Assembly (NCBI GenBank): GCA_003671025.1
Contig: QWPW01000002.1
Location: forward strand, 85,249 to 149,248
DNA length: 64,000 nt
Source: Planctomycetota bacterium
GTDB lineage: Bacteria > Planctomycetota > Phycisphaerae > Phycisphaerales > SM1A02
Reading direction: 5' to 3'
Position numbers and translations under genes: made by a program. Below are positions 27,319 to 36,823 of this stretch, one piece after another (positions within the stretch are counted from its first letter, which is position 1; each line of letters opens with the position of its first letter). The notes below the pieces were generated by a model. That model worked only from the letters and a program-made list of their open reading frames with translations, was not told where the DNA came from and ran no database searches.

Positions 27319-30315
27319 TCACAAAATGGCGCAGCGCACACCGACGGAATCCATCTCGAAGTCAAACCCGCGTGCGCGCGGATGCGGTGGATCTCGTTCG
27401 ATGGAGTGACGCAACGCTTGGGCGCGACGAGCGTCTTTCGCGACTAGCAACATGAATCCGCCGCCACCTGCGCCAGCGAAACTCCACGCGGCGAGTTCGC
27501 GCTTGAATCGCGCTGCCAACGCATCGAACATGGGCGGACAACAGCCAGGATCAATCTGTCGTTTGAGCCTCATGTACTGCGCGATTTCGCGCGCGAATGC
27601 TTCAACGTCGCCGCTGATCAATGCGCTGCGCATCGATTGCGCGTTGTCCTTCAGTCGATGAATGGCATCGACGGCGGTTGGCTCTAGGCTCAACCAGTTC
27701 CACACCACGTTCTCCAAAATGTTTTTGGCCATGCGTCGCTCGCCCGTGAAGTAAAGCACGCATCGTGCGCGCAACTCATCGAGCAACACGCTCGGCACAA
27801 GCAGTTGCTCGCAGTGTGGTCGTTGCGCATGGCCTGCAATGGTCGACGCAAGTTTGAATCCGCCCATGAGTCCGCCGACTTGATCTTGCCAACCGCCACG
27901 CGTGGAAAGCATTTGTTCGAGCGCGCTCGTCGCCGCAAACAACTCTTGCGGCGAACGCTCGCGACCGAACACGCGATCCAAACAGTGAATGGTTGCGCCG
28001 CCGAGAATCGAACTCGTGCCGAGACCGCTTCCCTTGGGCACCGCCGAAAACATCGTGAGCGAGATGCCACCACCAACGCGCGCAAGCCACTGCTTGAGCG
28101 ATGCCGATGGATCCGTCGGCGCGGCACCGGCGAGTACCAACGCAGACTCCGCGAGCGCCGACCAACGCGTGGGGTCATTGCGTTGCGCGAGATCCGCAAC
28201 CGTGCGAATCACCCGCGTTTCGCCCAGATCCGTGCTGTGGATGCGAATGACTAACTCCTCTTCCAACTTCGCAACCACCTGAATTGGCAACTGTCCACGG
28301 AGCGTGACCGCGACGTTGACCACGCTGCCGCCGACTTCATTGCAAATGGGCGGCGTGTCGCTCCATCCTCCCGCGAGATCGATGCGTACCGGTGTTGATG
28401 TCCACACCGCTTGATCATGCAAGATCACCGCGCGAGGTGGACTGCGCGGAAGTTCGTATGCCGCAAGCACTGCTTCGCCGACAGCGTTGAATGCGTCGGT
28501 GCGAAGACGCGCGGAGACCTTGCCGCGTTTCGATGTCGTCCCGCTCTCGCTCGTGCGTGCGAGATTCGAAAGTCGCGCGGCGACATGCGCGCGTTGCACG
28601 GGATTCACTAGGCGCGTGAGTTCACGTTGCAGCAATTGTGGTTGCTGCAAGAGACGCGCGTCGGCAGAATCTTGTCGTGCGCGTTCACTGATTTCGCCAT
28701 TGGCCTGTGCGAGCAACTCACGCATGCTCCACCGTCGCGCCTTGCGCCATGCCAACGGAGCGCGTGCCTTGCGCCACATCCATGACACCATCGAACATGG
28801 GTCTTTTTCGGCGGAAACACACCACAATCGCGCGTCCCACAGCGTGCCGTCACCGCAGATGATTTCACTCGTAGGCACACCGCAGCGCACCATCAGCGGT
28901 GCGATCGGTTGATCAAGAACAGTTCCGCCGTTCATCAACGGAGTCTTGCAGTCATCACCGATTCCACATGCGACATGCGCGCGTCCTCCATCGATCATCA
29001 CCGCAAACAGCGAGATCCCCGCAGGAAGCTCCAGTGTGCGCGCGTTGATGCCGACGACGATGTTTCCGCCGCCGAATGTCGCACTACCCACGTGCACATG
29101 ATCGAGCACGGCGCTGGTGTTTGTGACATGAAGCGCATCGACGGATGACTCCAGCAACAGTGCGTGGCCTTTACCTGTGCGACGCTTGAGTGTGCTTGCG
29201 GTGGATCGAGGTGTAGCGACGAATGGACGGATCAACGCACGCGCACCCGTGAGTGCGCGGAGCATTTCCCGCGTGGAACCGATGTGCAAAAACGCGCCAA
29301 CCTCGGCGATTTCGCAGGAAAATCGTGTGCTGCGCAGCTCGTCATAAAGCGGCGCTAACACGCTGCGCAGCGACGCGCTTTGTGCCGCGAGGTAGGACGC
29401 ACGCGTTGTTCGTCGCCCCAATGCGCCAAGAATCTCGCGATACAGATCGATGGGCGCAAGAACTCCGCGCGATGCTTGATCAGCGAATGAACCAGCCGTA
29501 ACGAACAGTTTTCCATGGCGCAGTTGCACGCCTGCGCCCGCGAGCAACGCCGCGACTGCCGCGGGATCAAGTGAAATTAAACCAGTGTCGACCAATGCAG
29601 TGCCATCACTGGCCAACGCTCCTGCGGCGACGAGTTGTTCGTGCGTTGGCTTCTGCAAGAAGTTGTTGACCAAAGGCGACGTGTTGCTGCGCACGAACAC
29701 GCCGTGACGCCATGCGCGTTCTTCGGGCGCACGCTGCGCAACTCCGATCACGCCGCGTCCTGCAAATTGCACGGGATCGTTGGCAATTCCCAGCACGCAA
29801 TCGCCGGCGGCGATCAGCACTTCACCGCCTTTGCGCGCAGGAAGACTCAACAGATCATTGAGCAAGAGATCAAACAAAGTTCCGCATCGACCCGCACCCG
29901 CGTCGATGGGCAGCGTTGCGAAAAGTTTTCCTTGCACCGCGTACATGGGAAGCCGACGCGAGTCTCCGCCCGAATGCAGCATGAGCATGCGCCGATGCGC
30001 GAAGAGTTGCTCGATGGTTGACGCTCTCGCAACGCTTCCGCGCGAAAGTTTTGTGTCCGTGCGACCTTGCAGTTGTTTCTCGGGCGCGACTTCATCGAGA
30101 AGCTTCTGCGCCACCGCAAGCAACGCCAACACAGTCGCGCCACCCGAACCAATACGCGCATCCATCGCGTCAGGAACCACGAGAAAACGCTTGGTTCCCA
30201 GTGTTTCGCGTTCAGCACGATGTTGCAGTGGAATGCGATACGCATCCGCCTGACGATGATTCGCCGCGGTCAGTACCAACCAATCAAACGAAGAAGGCGA
30301 CGCCGTCTCATGCAT
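27319..30315 (-). CDS. fkp: Bifunctional L-fucokinase / fucose-1-phosphate guanylyltransferase (Fkp-type)
   Basis: A 998-residue enzyme that phosphorylates L-fucose with ATP and then makes GDP-L-fucose with GTP, the salvage route known from Bacteroides. The N-terminal half is the fucose pyrophosphorylase-like domain: WLVLTAANHRQADAYRIPLQ, then IGSGGATVLALLAVAQKL and HSGGDSRRLPMYAVQGKLFA. The C-terminal third (from about 660) is a GHMP kinase: VRIDLAGGWSDTPPICNEVG, PKGSGLGTSSILGGATIHCL (ATP loop) and WSFAGAGGGGFMLLVAKD. Length is close to Bacteroides Fkp (949 residues). The ATG at 30315 gives MHETASPSSFDWLVLTAANH; a longer open frame upstream overlaps the divergent mutarotase and lacks homology. 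The related fold also covers glycero-manno-heptose kinases, so the exact sugar is inferred. Confidence 0.88.
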   Translation of the reverse strand: MHETASPSSFDWLVLTAANHRQADAYRIPLQHRAERETLGTKRFLVVPDAMDARIGSGGATVLALLAVAQKLLDEVAPEKQLQGRTDTKLSRGSVARASTIEQLFAHRRMLMLHSGGDSRRLPMYAVQGKLFATLPIDAGAGRCGTLFDLLLNDLLSLPARKGGEVLIAAGDCVLGIANDPVQFAGRGVIGVAQRAPEERAWRHGVFVRSNTSPLVNNFLQKPTHEQLVAAGALASDGTALVDTGLISLDPAAVAALLAGAGVQLRHGKLFVTAGSFADQASRGVLAPIDLYREILGALGRRTTRASYLAAQSASLRSVLAPLYDELRSTRFSCEIAEVGAFLHIGSTREMLRALTGARALIRPFVATPRSTASTLKRRTGKGHALLLESSVDALHVTNTSAVLDHVHVGSATFGGGNIVVGINARTLELPAGISLFAVMIDGGRAHVACGIGDDCKTPLMNGGTVLDQPIAPLMVRCGVPTSEIICGDGTLWDARLWCVSAEKDPCSMVSWMWRKARAPLAWRKARRWSMRELLAQANGEISERARQDSADARLLQQPQLLQRELTRLVNPVQRAHVAARLSNLARTSESGTTSKRGKVSARLRTDAFNAVGEAVLAAYELPRSPPRAVILHDQAVWTSTPVRIDLAGGWSDTPPICNEVGGSVVNVAVTLRGQLPIQVVAKLEEELVIRIHSTDLGETRVIRTVADLAQRNDPTRWSALAESALVLAGAAPTDPSASLKQWLARVGGGISLTMFSAVPKGSGLGTSSILGGATIHCLDRVFGRERSPQELFAATSALEQMLSTRGGWQDQVGGLMGGFKLASTIAGHAQRPHCEQLLVPSVLLDELRARCVLYFTGERRMAKNILENVVWNWLSLEPTAVDAIHRLKDNAQSMRSALISGDVEAFAREIAQYMRLKRQIDPGCCPPMFDALAARFKRELAAWSFAGAGGGGFMLLVAKDARRAQALRHSIERDPPHPRARGFDFEMDSVGVRCAIL

Positions 30316-30375
30316 GAGCGCACAGTACCGATGCGCATGTCGATTCCGAAAGTCGAAATTTGTTACCCTCACACA

Positions 30376-30738
30376 ATGCGACACTTCGCACAGATGCTCG
30401 ACCTCAAAGATGACGGTGACTCTATTGCGGAGTACATCGCGCTTCACCGCGCGGTGTGGCCCGAAGTGACTGATGGTTTGCGGCGCATCGGGATTCAGAA
30501 GATGCGAATTTATCGCGGTGGAACCAGGCTTTTCATGATGATCGAGACTGACGACGGATTCGACCCAGCGCGCTATCAAGAGTACGCGTCCAGCAGCAAG
30601 ACCCAGCAGTGGGACGCGCTCACGCGCACCTTTCAGCAACCCGCGCCCAACGCAAAACCTGGCGAGTGGTGGAGTTCGATGGACGAGATCTTTGACCTCG
30701 CATCGTTTCCTGCAACGCAAGAAAGTGCGACGCGATGA
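30376..30738 (+). CDS. L-rhamnose/L-fucose mutarotase (COG3254, DUF718)
   Basis: A 120-residue mutarotase of the RhaM/COG3254 family that interconverts alpha and beta anomers of 6-deoxy sugars. The pattern MRHFAQMLDLKDDGDSIAEY, then HRAVWPEVTDGLRRIGIQKM, RIYRGGTRLFMMIET and ending WWSSMDEIFDL is standard: the HxxVWPE block and the WWxxMxxvF block form the active site. Some members act on L-fucose, and the divergent Fkp gene 60 bases away makes L-fucose more likely here than L-rhamnose. The ATG at 30376 is used; the upstream open frame overlaps fkp. The stop overlaps the start of the next gene (ATGA at 30735). Confidence 0.88.
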   Translation: MRHFAQMLDLKDDGDSIAEYIALHRAVWPEVTDGLRRIGIQKMRIYRGGTRLFMMIETDDGFDPARYQEYASSSKTQQWDALTRTFQQPAPNAKPGEWWSSMDEIFDLASFPATQESATR

Positions 30739-32219
30739 GCGCTGCAAGATCTCACGTGGCGGATGATGGCGCGCAAAACATCGGCGCCACTCTGGAGTTC
30801 CACGGCGCGGCGGGCGAAGTCACCGGAAGTTGCACGCTCATTCGCACCGCGAAAGCCAACATTCTCGTTGATTTCGGCATGTTTCAAGGCGCTCCCGCAG
30901 ATGAAGCGCGCAACGCCATCGCACCCAAGATTGACTTCGCTTCGCTCGACGCGGTGGTAGTCACCCACGCGCACATCGACCATTGCGGACGTGTGGGCAT
31001 GTTGCCGAAGCTCGGGTTTCGCGGCAAGATTTACTGCACCACTGCGACGCATGAACTGCTCGGACGAGTGATGCGCTCGAGCGCGCGATTGCAGCGCGCG
31101 CGGTTCTATGAGCGCAGCTCTGGCAGCGCTCCGTGGTCACGCGCGTTGATGCCGGGCGAAGCGCCTGGACCTGCTCCGGAATTTCCCGAAGCGCAACGTC
31201 TGTTCGATACGCCTGAAGTGCGCGACACGATGGATTGCATCGAAGGCGTGCCGCTTGATCGTGAAGTGAAGATCGCGCCGTTGGTGTCGCTCACGTTTCG
31301 CAACGCCGGTCACACGGCTGGTGCCGCGAGTGCTGAGTTTTCTATCGGCGTCGGCGCGGCGCGCAAAGTTCTGTACTTCTCTGGTGACCTCGGTCCCGAG
31401 CGAGGTGCGTTGCTCGCGCCTCCGCATCGACCCGCGCGCGCCGATGTCGTCGTCGTCGAGTCCACCAACGGTGAGCGCCGCCGCGATGCCAGCGCGGATA
31501 CCGATCAAGTACTCGCCGACATCATCAACGAAGCCGCAACCAAAAAACTCAAGGTGCTCGCGCCGTGTTTTGCGCTCGGCCGCGCGCAACTCTTGGTCCA
31601 TCGTCTCGCGCGTCTGCACGCGAAGGGGCTGTTGCACGGACTCAATGTCTATGTCGATTCGCCGATGGCAGTGCACGGAATCGAATCGCTCTATCGCAAT
31701 CCCGAGTATCTCGCGCCCGAGCCGCAACGCGCCGTGCGCGCGGGCGAAGCGCCGTTGTGGTTTCCTGAATTGCACTACGTCCTCTCCAAGCGTGAGTCGA
31801 TGGCGATTGATCGCATGGTGCACGGCGGCGTGATTCTTGCGGGCAGCGGATTCATGGACGCAGGTCCGATCCAACGCCATCTCGAAGAATCGATTGATCG
31901 CGAAGACTGCCTCGTGTTGCTCTCGGGCTACCAGCCTGACGGCGGATTTGCTTGGAAAATGCAGCGCGGCGCGGATCGCGCGCAGTTCAACGGACGCACC
32001 GTTCCCATTCGCGCGCGCACCGTGCGTGTCGAAGGATTGTCCGGTCACGCCGATCAAGATGATCTGGTGAAGTGGTTCGGCGGATTTGGCGAGAAGCCCG
32101 GTCGCGTGCTCATCAATCATGGCACCGACTCTGCGCGCGCGGCGCTTGCGAGTCGTTTGACGACTGAGCACGGCATCGCGTGCACCTTGCCCAAGCCACT
32201 CGTACCGATTGAGGTCTGA
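30735..32219 (+). CDS. Metallo-beta-lactamase fold RNase-like protein (beta-CASP, CPSF73/YSH1-like)
   Basis: A 494-residue protein with a metallo-beta-lactamase fold, beta-CASP insert and the C-terminal RNA-specificity domain. Motifs: THAHIDHCGR (His78, His80, Asp82, His83), AGHTAGAASAEFSI, FSGDLGPERG, then the beta-CASP block LAPCFALGRAQLLVHRLARL and VYVDSPMAVHG, and the C-terminal VRVEGLSGHADQDDLVKWF with RVLINHGT. Bacterial relatives process or degrade RNA as endo- or exonucleases with two zinc ions. It starts inside the stop of the mutarotase gene and is followed after 3 bases by a nucleosidase gene, so these three form an operon. The link between sugar mutarotation and RNA processing is probably just co-location. 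Confidence 0.88.
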   Translation: MSAARSHVADDGAQNIGATLEFHGAAGEVTGSCTLIRTAKANILVDFGMFQGAPADEARNAIAPKIDFASLDAVVVTHAHIDHCGRVGMLPKLGFRGKIYCTTATHELLGRVMRSSARLQRARFYERSSGSAPWSRALMPGEAPGPAPEFPEAQRLFDTPEVRDTMDCIEGVPLDREVKIAPLVSLTFRNAGHTAGAASAEFSIGVGAARKVLYFSGDLGPERGALLAPPHRPARADVVVVESTNGERRRDASADTDQVLADIINEAATKKLKVLAPCFALGRAQLLVHRLARLHAKGLLHGLNVYVDSPMAVHGIESLYRNPEYLAPEPQRAVRAGEAPLWFPELHYVLSKRESMAIDRMVHGGVILAGSGFMDAGPIQRHLEESIDREDCLVLLSGYQPDGGFAWKMQRGADRAQFNGRTVPIRARTVRVEGLSGHADQDDLVKWFGGFGEKPGRVLINHGTDSARAALASRLTTEHGIACTLPKPLVPIEV

Positions 32220-32222
32220 CGT

Positions 32223-33026
32223 ATGCACAACGCGCATGCTCATTGCGACTTCACGTTGCCCGCGCTGACTCATGCGCCGCGCAGCATGATCTTGTTTGTC
32301 GCGATGGAAGGTGAGGCCGCGCCCATTGCCAAGCAACTCGCTCTTGGGAATGCGAGTGCGATGATTCATGGTCAACCCATGATGGTGCGCGAAGGAGTTG
32401 TCGCGGGCGCGCAGTTGCGCTTGATCACACCAGGACGCGATCAACACACGCATACGGATCGCGTTGGGTTGGTGTACGCCGCCACCACACTCGCTGCCGC
32501 GTTGACAATCGCGCGCGCGGACCTCGTGGTCAATGCGGGGACCGCGGGCGGATTCGAAAGTGGCGGCGTGGCCATCGGAGATCTCGTGATTGCGCGCACC
32601 GTGTCGGTGCATGACGCGCGCGTCGCGTTGCCGGGATTTGATGTGCTTGCGCGCGGACACACGCGGCTTTCACCGAGCGACTCATCGCTGCGCGCGATGG
32701 CGCAGGAACTCAGCGCGCACATCGGTGCGGTCTCGTCGGGATCAAGTCTTGATTCGACCAGCGATGAACGTGAGCTGTTCACACGCGAGCACATCCGCGC
32801 GAAAGACATGGAGCTCGCGGCGTTGGCAATGGTCGCGCGCGATTGGGGCGTTGCCCTCGCAGCGCTCAAAGGGATCACCGACCTCGTTGATCGCAGCGAG
32901 CCAATTCACACGTCTTTCCTGCGAAATCTCGCACGCGCATCGGAGCATGTTGCGTCGGCGATCGGTCCGTTCATCGAGACCTTGGCGCACACGCATGTTC
33001 AGCATGACGCGGCGCACTCGGCGTGA
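32223..33026 (+). CDS. Nucleosidase of the purine/uridine phosphorylase superfamily (MTA/SAH nucleosidase or futalosine hydrolase-like)
   Basis: A 267-residue enzyme of the PNP/UDP phosphorylase fold. The core begins MILFVAMEGEAAPIAKQLA, then DLVVNAGTAGGFESGGVAIG with the GTAGG phosphate/ribose loop, GDLVIARTVSVHDAR, KDMELAALAMVARDWG (the position of the catalytic EME/EMEG block) and ALKGITDLVD with the catalytic Asp. These features fit hydrolytic nucleosidases such as MTA/SAH nucleosidase (MtnN) and futalosine hydrolase (MqnB). I cannot separate the two here. The N-terminus up to residue 20 has no homology, and an ATG at 32286 (MILFVAMEG) may be the true start. It is the last gene of a three-gene operon. 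Confidence 0.8.
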   Translation: MHNAHAHCDFTLPALTHAPRSMILFVAMEGEAAPIAKQLALGNASAMIHGQPMMVREGVVAGAQLRLITPGRDQHTHTDRVGLVYAATTLAAALTIARADLVVNAGTAGGFESGGVAIGDLVIARTVSVHDARVALPGFDVLARGHTRLSPSDSSLRAMAQELSAHIGAVSSGSSLDSTSDERELFTREHIRAKDMELAALAMVARDWGVALAALKGITDLVDRSEPIHTSFLRNLARASEHVASAIGPFIETLAHTHVQHDAAHSA

Positions 33027-33049
33027 TGCACACGAGCGCGTGACCCACT

Positions 33050-33514
33050 TCAGTTGTCGATCTTGCCGCCCTTGGCCACACGCGTGATCGACAACTCATA
33101 CTGCGATTGTCCGCCTTGGCCAGCGCTTCCCACGATCAGACGCAGCGGCTCAACCTTCGACAAACCGCCGTTGACCGCGATGCGATTCTGAATCACGATC
33201 CAACGCTCGGTGGATTCGTTGGCAGCGACGACGAGGTCCACCGTGCCCCAGTTGCCAAATCCAAGCACGGCGATGCCATCCTCGTCTGTCGTTGCGGTGA
33301 ACGGTTTCGCGCCGCGCGCAGCAGTTCCCGCGCCACTCGCAAGCAGCGTCACGCCCTCCACTGGTTTGCGTGAATTCGCATCAATCACCGTCACCATGTA
33401 CGCGCCGCTTCCTGTGGGAACCGAAGCGCACGCAGTCAACGCGCTCATTGCACCAACGATGACAAACAAGCAATGCGATGAACGAGTGAACGAATGAACA
33501 AACGCGAAAGTCAT
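33050..33514 (-). CDS. Small lipoprotein with carboxypeptidase-regulatory-like (Ig-fold) domain
   Basis: A 154-residue lipoprotein. The signal ends in a lipobox, MSALTACASV, and an AGGA ribosome site precedes the ATG at 33514. The mature part is a beta-rich Ig-like domain of the CarboxypepD-regulatory type: VTVIDANSRKPVEGVTLLAS with the usual xxGkPVxgvxVxv pattern, and TDEDGIAVLGFGNWG. The end is a strand-rich segment with ELSITRVAKGGK. Such domains are structural parts of envelope proteins. It converges on the nucleosidase gene, and is followed upstream by an MFS gene on the same strand. Function unknown. Confidence 0.7.
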   Translation of the reverse strand: MTFAFVHSFTRSSHCLFVIVGAMSALTACASVPTGSGAYMVTVIDANSRKPVEGVTLLASGAGTAARGAKPFTATTDEDGIAVLGFGNWGTVDLVVAANESTERWIVIQNRIAVNGGLSKVEPLRLIVGSAGQGGQSQYELSITRVAKGGKIDN

Positions 33515-33582
33515 AATGGATTCCTCGGCGACGACAGTGCTTAGTGATGCGCGCACGGGCGCGCGGCGGCAAGTGTACGCGG

Positions 33583-34953
33583 TCACTCTTCGTTGAAGTC
33601 GAGATCGGCGCCGTAACTCTCGCGCACTCCGAGCGTGGCGATGAACGAGATCGGCAACACAATCGCCGCAACGATCGCTGCAGCATGCCACGCGACGCCG
33701 GTGTGCGAACTCAGCGCGAGCCACAATCCACCAGTCCACGCTGCCGACCAACGCACGATGTTGGGCGCGGTGGTCGCCGCCGTCGCGCGCAGATTGGTGC
33801 CGAATTGTTCTGCGGTAATGGTGACGAACACCGCCCAATATCCGCTGGCAAAACCGGCAAAAGTGATGACTGCATAGAACGCGGTCAACGAATGTGCGGC
33901 GACGGTGAAGTAGAGAATCACCGCCACCAGTGTGAGCGCGTGAAACACCACAATCGCGCGGCGGCGTGAACGCATCCACTGACTCGCAAGTCCACTGAGC
34001 AGATCACCCGCGGCCAACCCGATGTAGCACCACATGATTGCTTTCGCAGGTGAAGGCTTCTCCTCAGCAGGAAGTCCAAGGCTGGGCATGATTCGGTCGC
34101 AGTACTTCACCAGCGTGCCCACCACAAACCAAATCGGCACGGCGATGAGCACCGTCGAAACGTAACGACGCAATCGCTGCGCGGGCCAGAACAATTTCCA
34201 GAACGCGCCGCGACTGTGCACGTGCATGCGTTCGGCACGAATGAACAATCCGCTCTCGACGACACCGATGCGCAGCGCCAAGAGCGCAAGACCTAAACAG
34301 CCACCGATCACAAATGCTGTGCGCCACGAAACGAATTGGGTGGTGAAGTAGCCCGCGATCGCGCCCAGGATTCCCACTGCAGCGACAACGGTGGTGGCGA
34401 ACCCGCGACGCTCACGGCTCACCAATTCCGAAACCAATGTGATGCCCGCGCCCAGTTCGCCGGCGAGGCCAAATCCCGCGATAAATCGCAGCAATCCATA
34501 CTGATTGATCGCGCTTCCCAGACCAATCGCGTGGAGAAAGCCCAGCGGTCCATCTGGCGCAACATCGGTGACTGCGGCGTTGAGCAAATTCGCCAACGAG
34601 TACGCGATGATCGAACCAAACAAGACGCTCATGCGCCCGCGTCGATCTGCAAGCACGCCCCACACTAATCCGCCCACGAGCAATCCCGTGGTTTGCAAAA
34701 TGTTGTCGAGCCAAATTCCTGACGACGCGAGCAATGCGTCGGCCTCCTCGTGCGACTTACCCACCAACTGCGCCGCGAGCACCTCGGTGAGTGAAGCTTT
34801 GCGCACTAGCGCAAAGAGCAGCAAATCGAAAATGTCCACGAAGTAACCAAGTGCCGCGACAACCACGACGAAGCCGACCACGCGCGAGGACGGACCGTCG
34901 GGTGCGCGCTGTGTTTGTTCGTGATTCTGTCCCGACGCTGATTGGTTTGACAT
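33583..34953 (-). CDS. MFS transporter, metabolite:H+ symporter type
   Basis: A 456-residue 12-helix major facilitator. The inter-helix 2-3 signature is present as GVLADRRGRMSVLFGSII. Next come GFGLAGELGAGITLVSELVS and RERRGFATT, a pattern found in sialate/carboxylate (SHS/MHS) symporters. The first helix reads FVVVVAALGYFVDIFDLLLF with a membrane-embedded Asp pair, typical of sugar-acid and dicarboxylate transporters. The ATG at 34953 precedes a soluble polar N-tail of about 30 residues. Substrate cannot be fixed; a carboxylate, sugar acid or sialic acid is likely. The gene appears monocistronic. Confidence 0.82.
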   Translation of the reverse strand: MSNQSASGQNHEQTQRAPDGPSSRVVGFVVVVAALGYFVDIFDLLLFALVRKASLTEVLAAQLVGKSHEEADALLASSGIWLDNILQTTGLLVGGLVWGVLADRRGRMSVLFGSIIAYSLANLLNAAVTDVAPDGPLGFLHAIGLGSAINQYGLLRFIAGFGLAGELGAGITLVSELVSRERRGFATTVVAAVGILGAIAGYFTTQFVSWRTAFVIGGCLGLALLALRIGVVESGLFIRAERMHVHSRGAFWKLFWPAQRLRRYVSTVLIAVPIWFVVGTLVKYCDRIMPSLGLPAEEKPSPAKAIMWCYIGLAAGDLLSGLASQWMRSRRRAIVVFHALTLVAVILYFTVAAHSLTAFYAVITFAGFASGYWAVFVTITAEQFGTNLRATAATTAPNIVRWSAAWTGGLWLALSSHTGVAWHAAAIVAAIVLPISFIATLGVRESYGADLDFNEE

Positions 34954-35225
34954 CGCGCGCAAGTTATGACGCGCAGGCAACTCTGCGCAAGCAGTCGCAA
35001 CATGAAGTGCGCCTGGGACGACTCGTCACCACCAACATTGCGCGCTCATCGTTGCCGACTTCACAAAGGATTGGACACTCACCCAACACCTTAAGTGAAG
35101 CGCCAATTGATCGTGATTTGGGCCAGTCGCGCGTCAAGTCACTCTCTGATGCGAAGTACACTTCGATCGCGCTATGCTACAAAATCGTTGTTTTTCATGG
35201 CGCGCCATCATCTCGAGTTCATTCC

Positions 35226-36155
35226 ATGAGCCTCTCTCGCCCCATCGCTTCATCCTCCGCGATTGCCCTCAGGTCACACCGTGCCGCGCGCGCTTTCACG
35301 CTCGTGGAACTGCTCGTCGTGATCGCGATCATTTCGCTCATCGCGTCATTGGTGATGATTTCCATCAGCTCCATTCAAGCATCAGCGCGCACCACGGTGT
35401 GCTTGGCGAACCAACGGCAGATTGCGCTCGCGAACACGACGTACTCCACTGACAACAACGGATTCATCGTCTCGCCGCGCACGCAGCGCGGTGGCACGCA
35501 AAATCCCTGCGCGGGCATCGATCCAACTCCGCTGCGGATTCCCGCGTGGGTGGAGACGCCATTCAACACAGTCACGGAAACAGAAACCAACCTGCAAGAC
35601 GGCGTGTTGTGGCCCTACCTTGGATCGGCGAAGGTTTATCTCTCGCCGCTTGATCCCACTAATCGCGTGCGTTCGTATTCGATCAATGAGTTTGTCGGCG
35701 TCGGTTGGTTTAGTTGTGTGCACGCGAGCGATTGGTTTGATTTTCCTGATCTCACCCATCCCGAGACACCCGAAGCGTTTCGTGACACGCGTTTTTCCAC
35801 GCTGCGCATGACGCAGATTCCGCAGCCATCGCGCACGCTTTTCTCCATCACCGAAGAGGATCCCTCGGGCACGTGGAACAAATTTGGTTGGGTGATTCGC
35901 GTCGCGCCGCCGGTTGGTGTGGCTGGCGAATGGATTGATCCGCCCGCGTTGTGGAACGGTGGAAGAATCAATTTCTCATACGTCGACGGTTCGGTCGAAG
36001 CGCCCAACCTCATCTACTCGCAGCTCAAAGAGCTCATGCAACCCGATGAGAGTTTGCCTCCGCTGCAGAATCAGATTGAGCCAGGTTCACGGCCTGCGCA
36101 TCGATTCATGAGTCGCATCATGTTGCCTGGCGTTATTCCTGATTCACTTAATTGA
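35226..36155 (+). CDS. Prepilin-like protein with N-terminal methylation motif (DUF1559/H-X9-DG type)
   Basis: A 309-residue protein with a type IV prepilin leader: RAARAFTLVELLVVIAII, cleaved before Phe, with Ala instead of Gly at -1 as often seen in planctomycetes. The first helix is followed by TVCLANQRQIALANTTYSTD, where the CxxNqrQi pattern is typical of the abundant planctomycetal pseudopilins. Near the end INFSYVDGSVEA matches the DG element of the H-X9-DG family, with a Tyr in place of His. It would be processed by a prepilin peptidase and assembled by a type II secretion or pilus-like machine such as the one represented by gspF at the window start. The start ATG at 35226 is the one giving a short basic leader. 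Confidence 0.85.
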   Translation: MSLSRPIASSSAIALRSHRAARAFTLVELLVVIAIISLIASLVMISISSIQASARTTVCLANQRQIALANTTYSTDNNGFIVSPRTQRGGTQNPCAGIDPTPLRIPAWVETPFNTVTETETNLQDGVLWPYLGSAKVYLSPLDPTNRVRSYSINEFVGVGWFSCVHASDWFDFPDLTHPETPEAFRDTRFSTLRMTQIPQPSRTLFSITEEDPSGTWNKFGWVIRVAPPVGVAGEWIDPPALWNGGRINFSYVDGSVEAPNLIYSQLKELMQPDESLPPLQNQIEPGSRPAHRFMSRIMLPGVIPDSLN

Positions 36156-36168
36156 CGCCGCACCGCGG

Positions 36169-36612
36169 CTAGTGCCCGAGTTTCTGCAACTCGTCGGGCG
36201 GCAGTGCGCTGATCACTTCCCACGTGGCGAGCTGCTCGGTTGAGAATTGCGCAGCCTGCACGCGTTTGGCGACCTCGGCCGCAAGCATCGCGCTCACGGC
36301 GCGTAACTCTTCATATTTTTTCTGCTGCGCCTCGTCGAGGACGCGCGGCTGCGCAAGGCGATAATCGTTCATTGCTTTCGTCGCCGCGCGCAGCGACAAC
36401 AACGCGGCGATGAGCGGCTTGAATTCGGCGCTGCTCGCGCGCGCGAGTTCCGCTGCGGGCACCTCGTACGGTGCTGGATTCGCGGCGTACTCGTTCGATT
36501 GACCGCATCCCACCAACACTGATAGCGCGACGAGCGAAGCGCTCAAGCTGACGAGCAAGCCTCTTCGAGAGACGGGTTTGTGTCGGTGAGAGAACAGTGT
36601 TGCGCGCGCCAT
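36169..36612 (-). CDS. Small lipoprotein, function unknown
   Basis: A 147-residue lipoprotein. After a basic start MARATLFSHRHKPVSRRG the hydrophobic signal ends with the lipobox LVGCGQ (Cys near residue 36). The mature part is alpha-helical and charged, with LSLRAATKAMNDYRLAQPRV and EAQQKKYEELRAVSAMLAAE, suggesting a coiled-coil rod. No recognised domain. It converges on the prepilin-like gene (13 bases between stops) and is divergent from the cupredoxin gene 211 bases upstream. Confidence 0.65.
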   Translation of the reverse strand: MARATLFSHRHKPVSRRGLLVSLSASLVALSVLVGCGQSNEYAANPAPYEVPAAELARASSAEFKPLIAALLSLRAATKAMNDYRLAQPRVLDEAQQKKYEELRAVSAMLAAEVAKRVQAAQFSTEQLATWEVISALPPDELQKLGH

Positions 36613-36823
36613 GACGGGATCGTAACGACGGTCGAATCTCGCGCCGGCGCTGCGAGGGGTGACGAACATCAACGCGGCGACCTCTTCCAGTCGAGCATCA
36701 ACAATGATTGTGACGCTCGGGCAAAATTCCAGAATTGCCGCCGAAATGATCGTGATTCGTGACATACTCTTGTCTGCGCACGGTCGGAACTGTCCAATCA
36801 CCGCACTCACCATCGGAACTCCC

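Noticed and set aside
31137..32660. 507-codon minus-strand frame opposite the beta-CASP protein and nucleosidase genes
   Set aside because: Covers two well-supported genes on the other strand and has an Arg/His-rich shadow composition.
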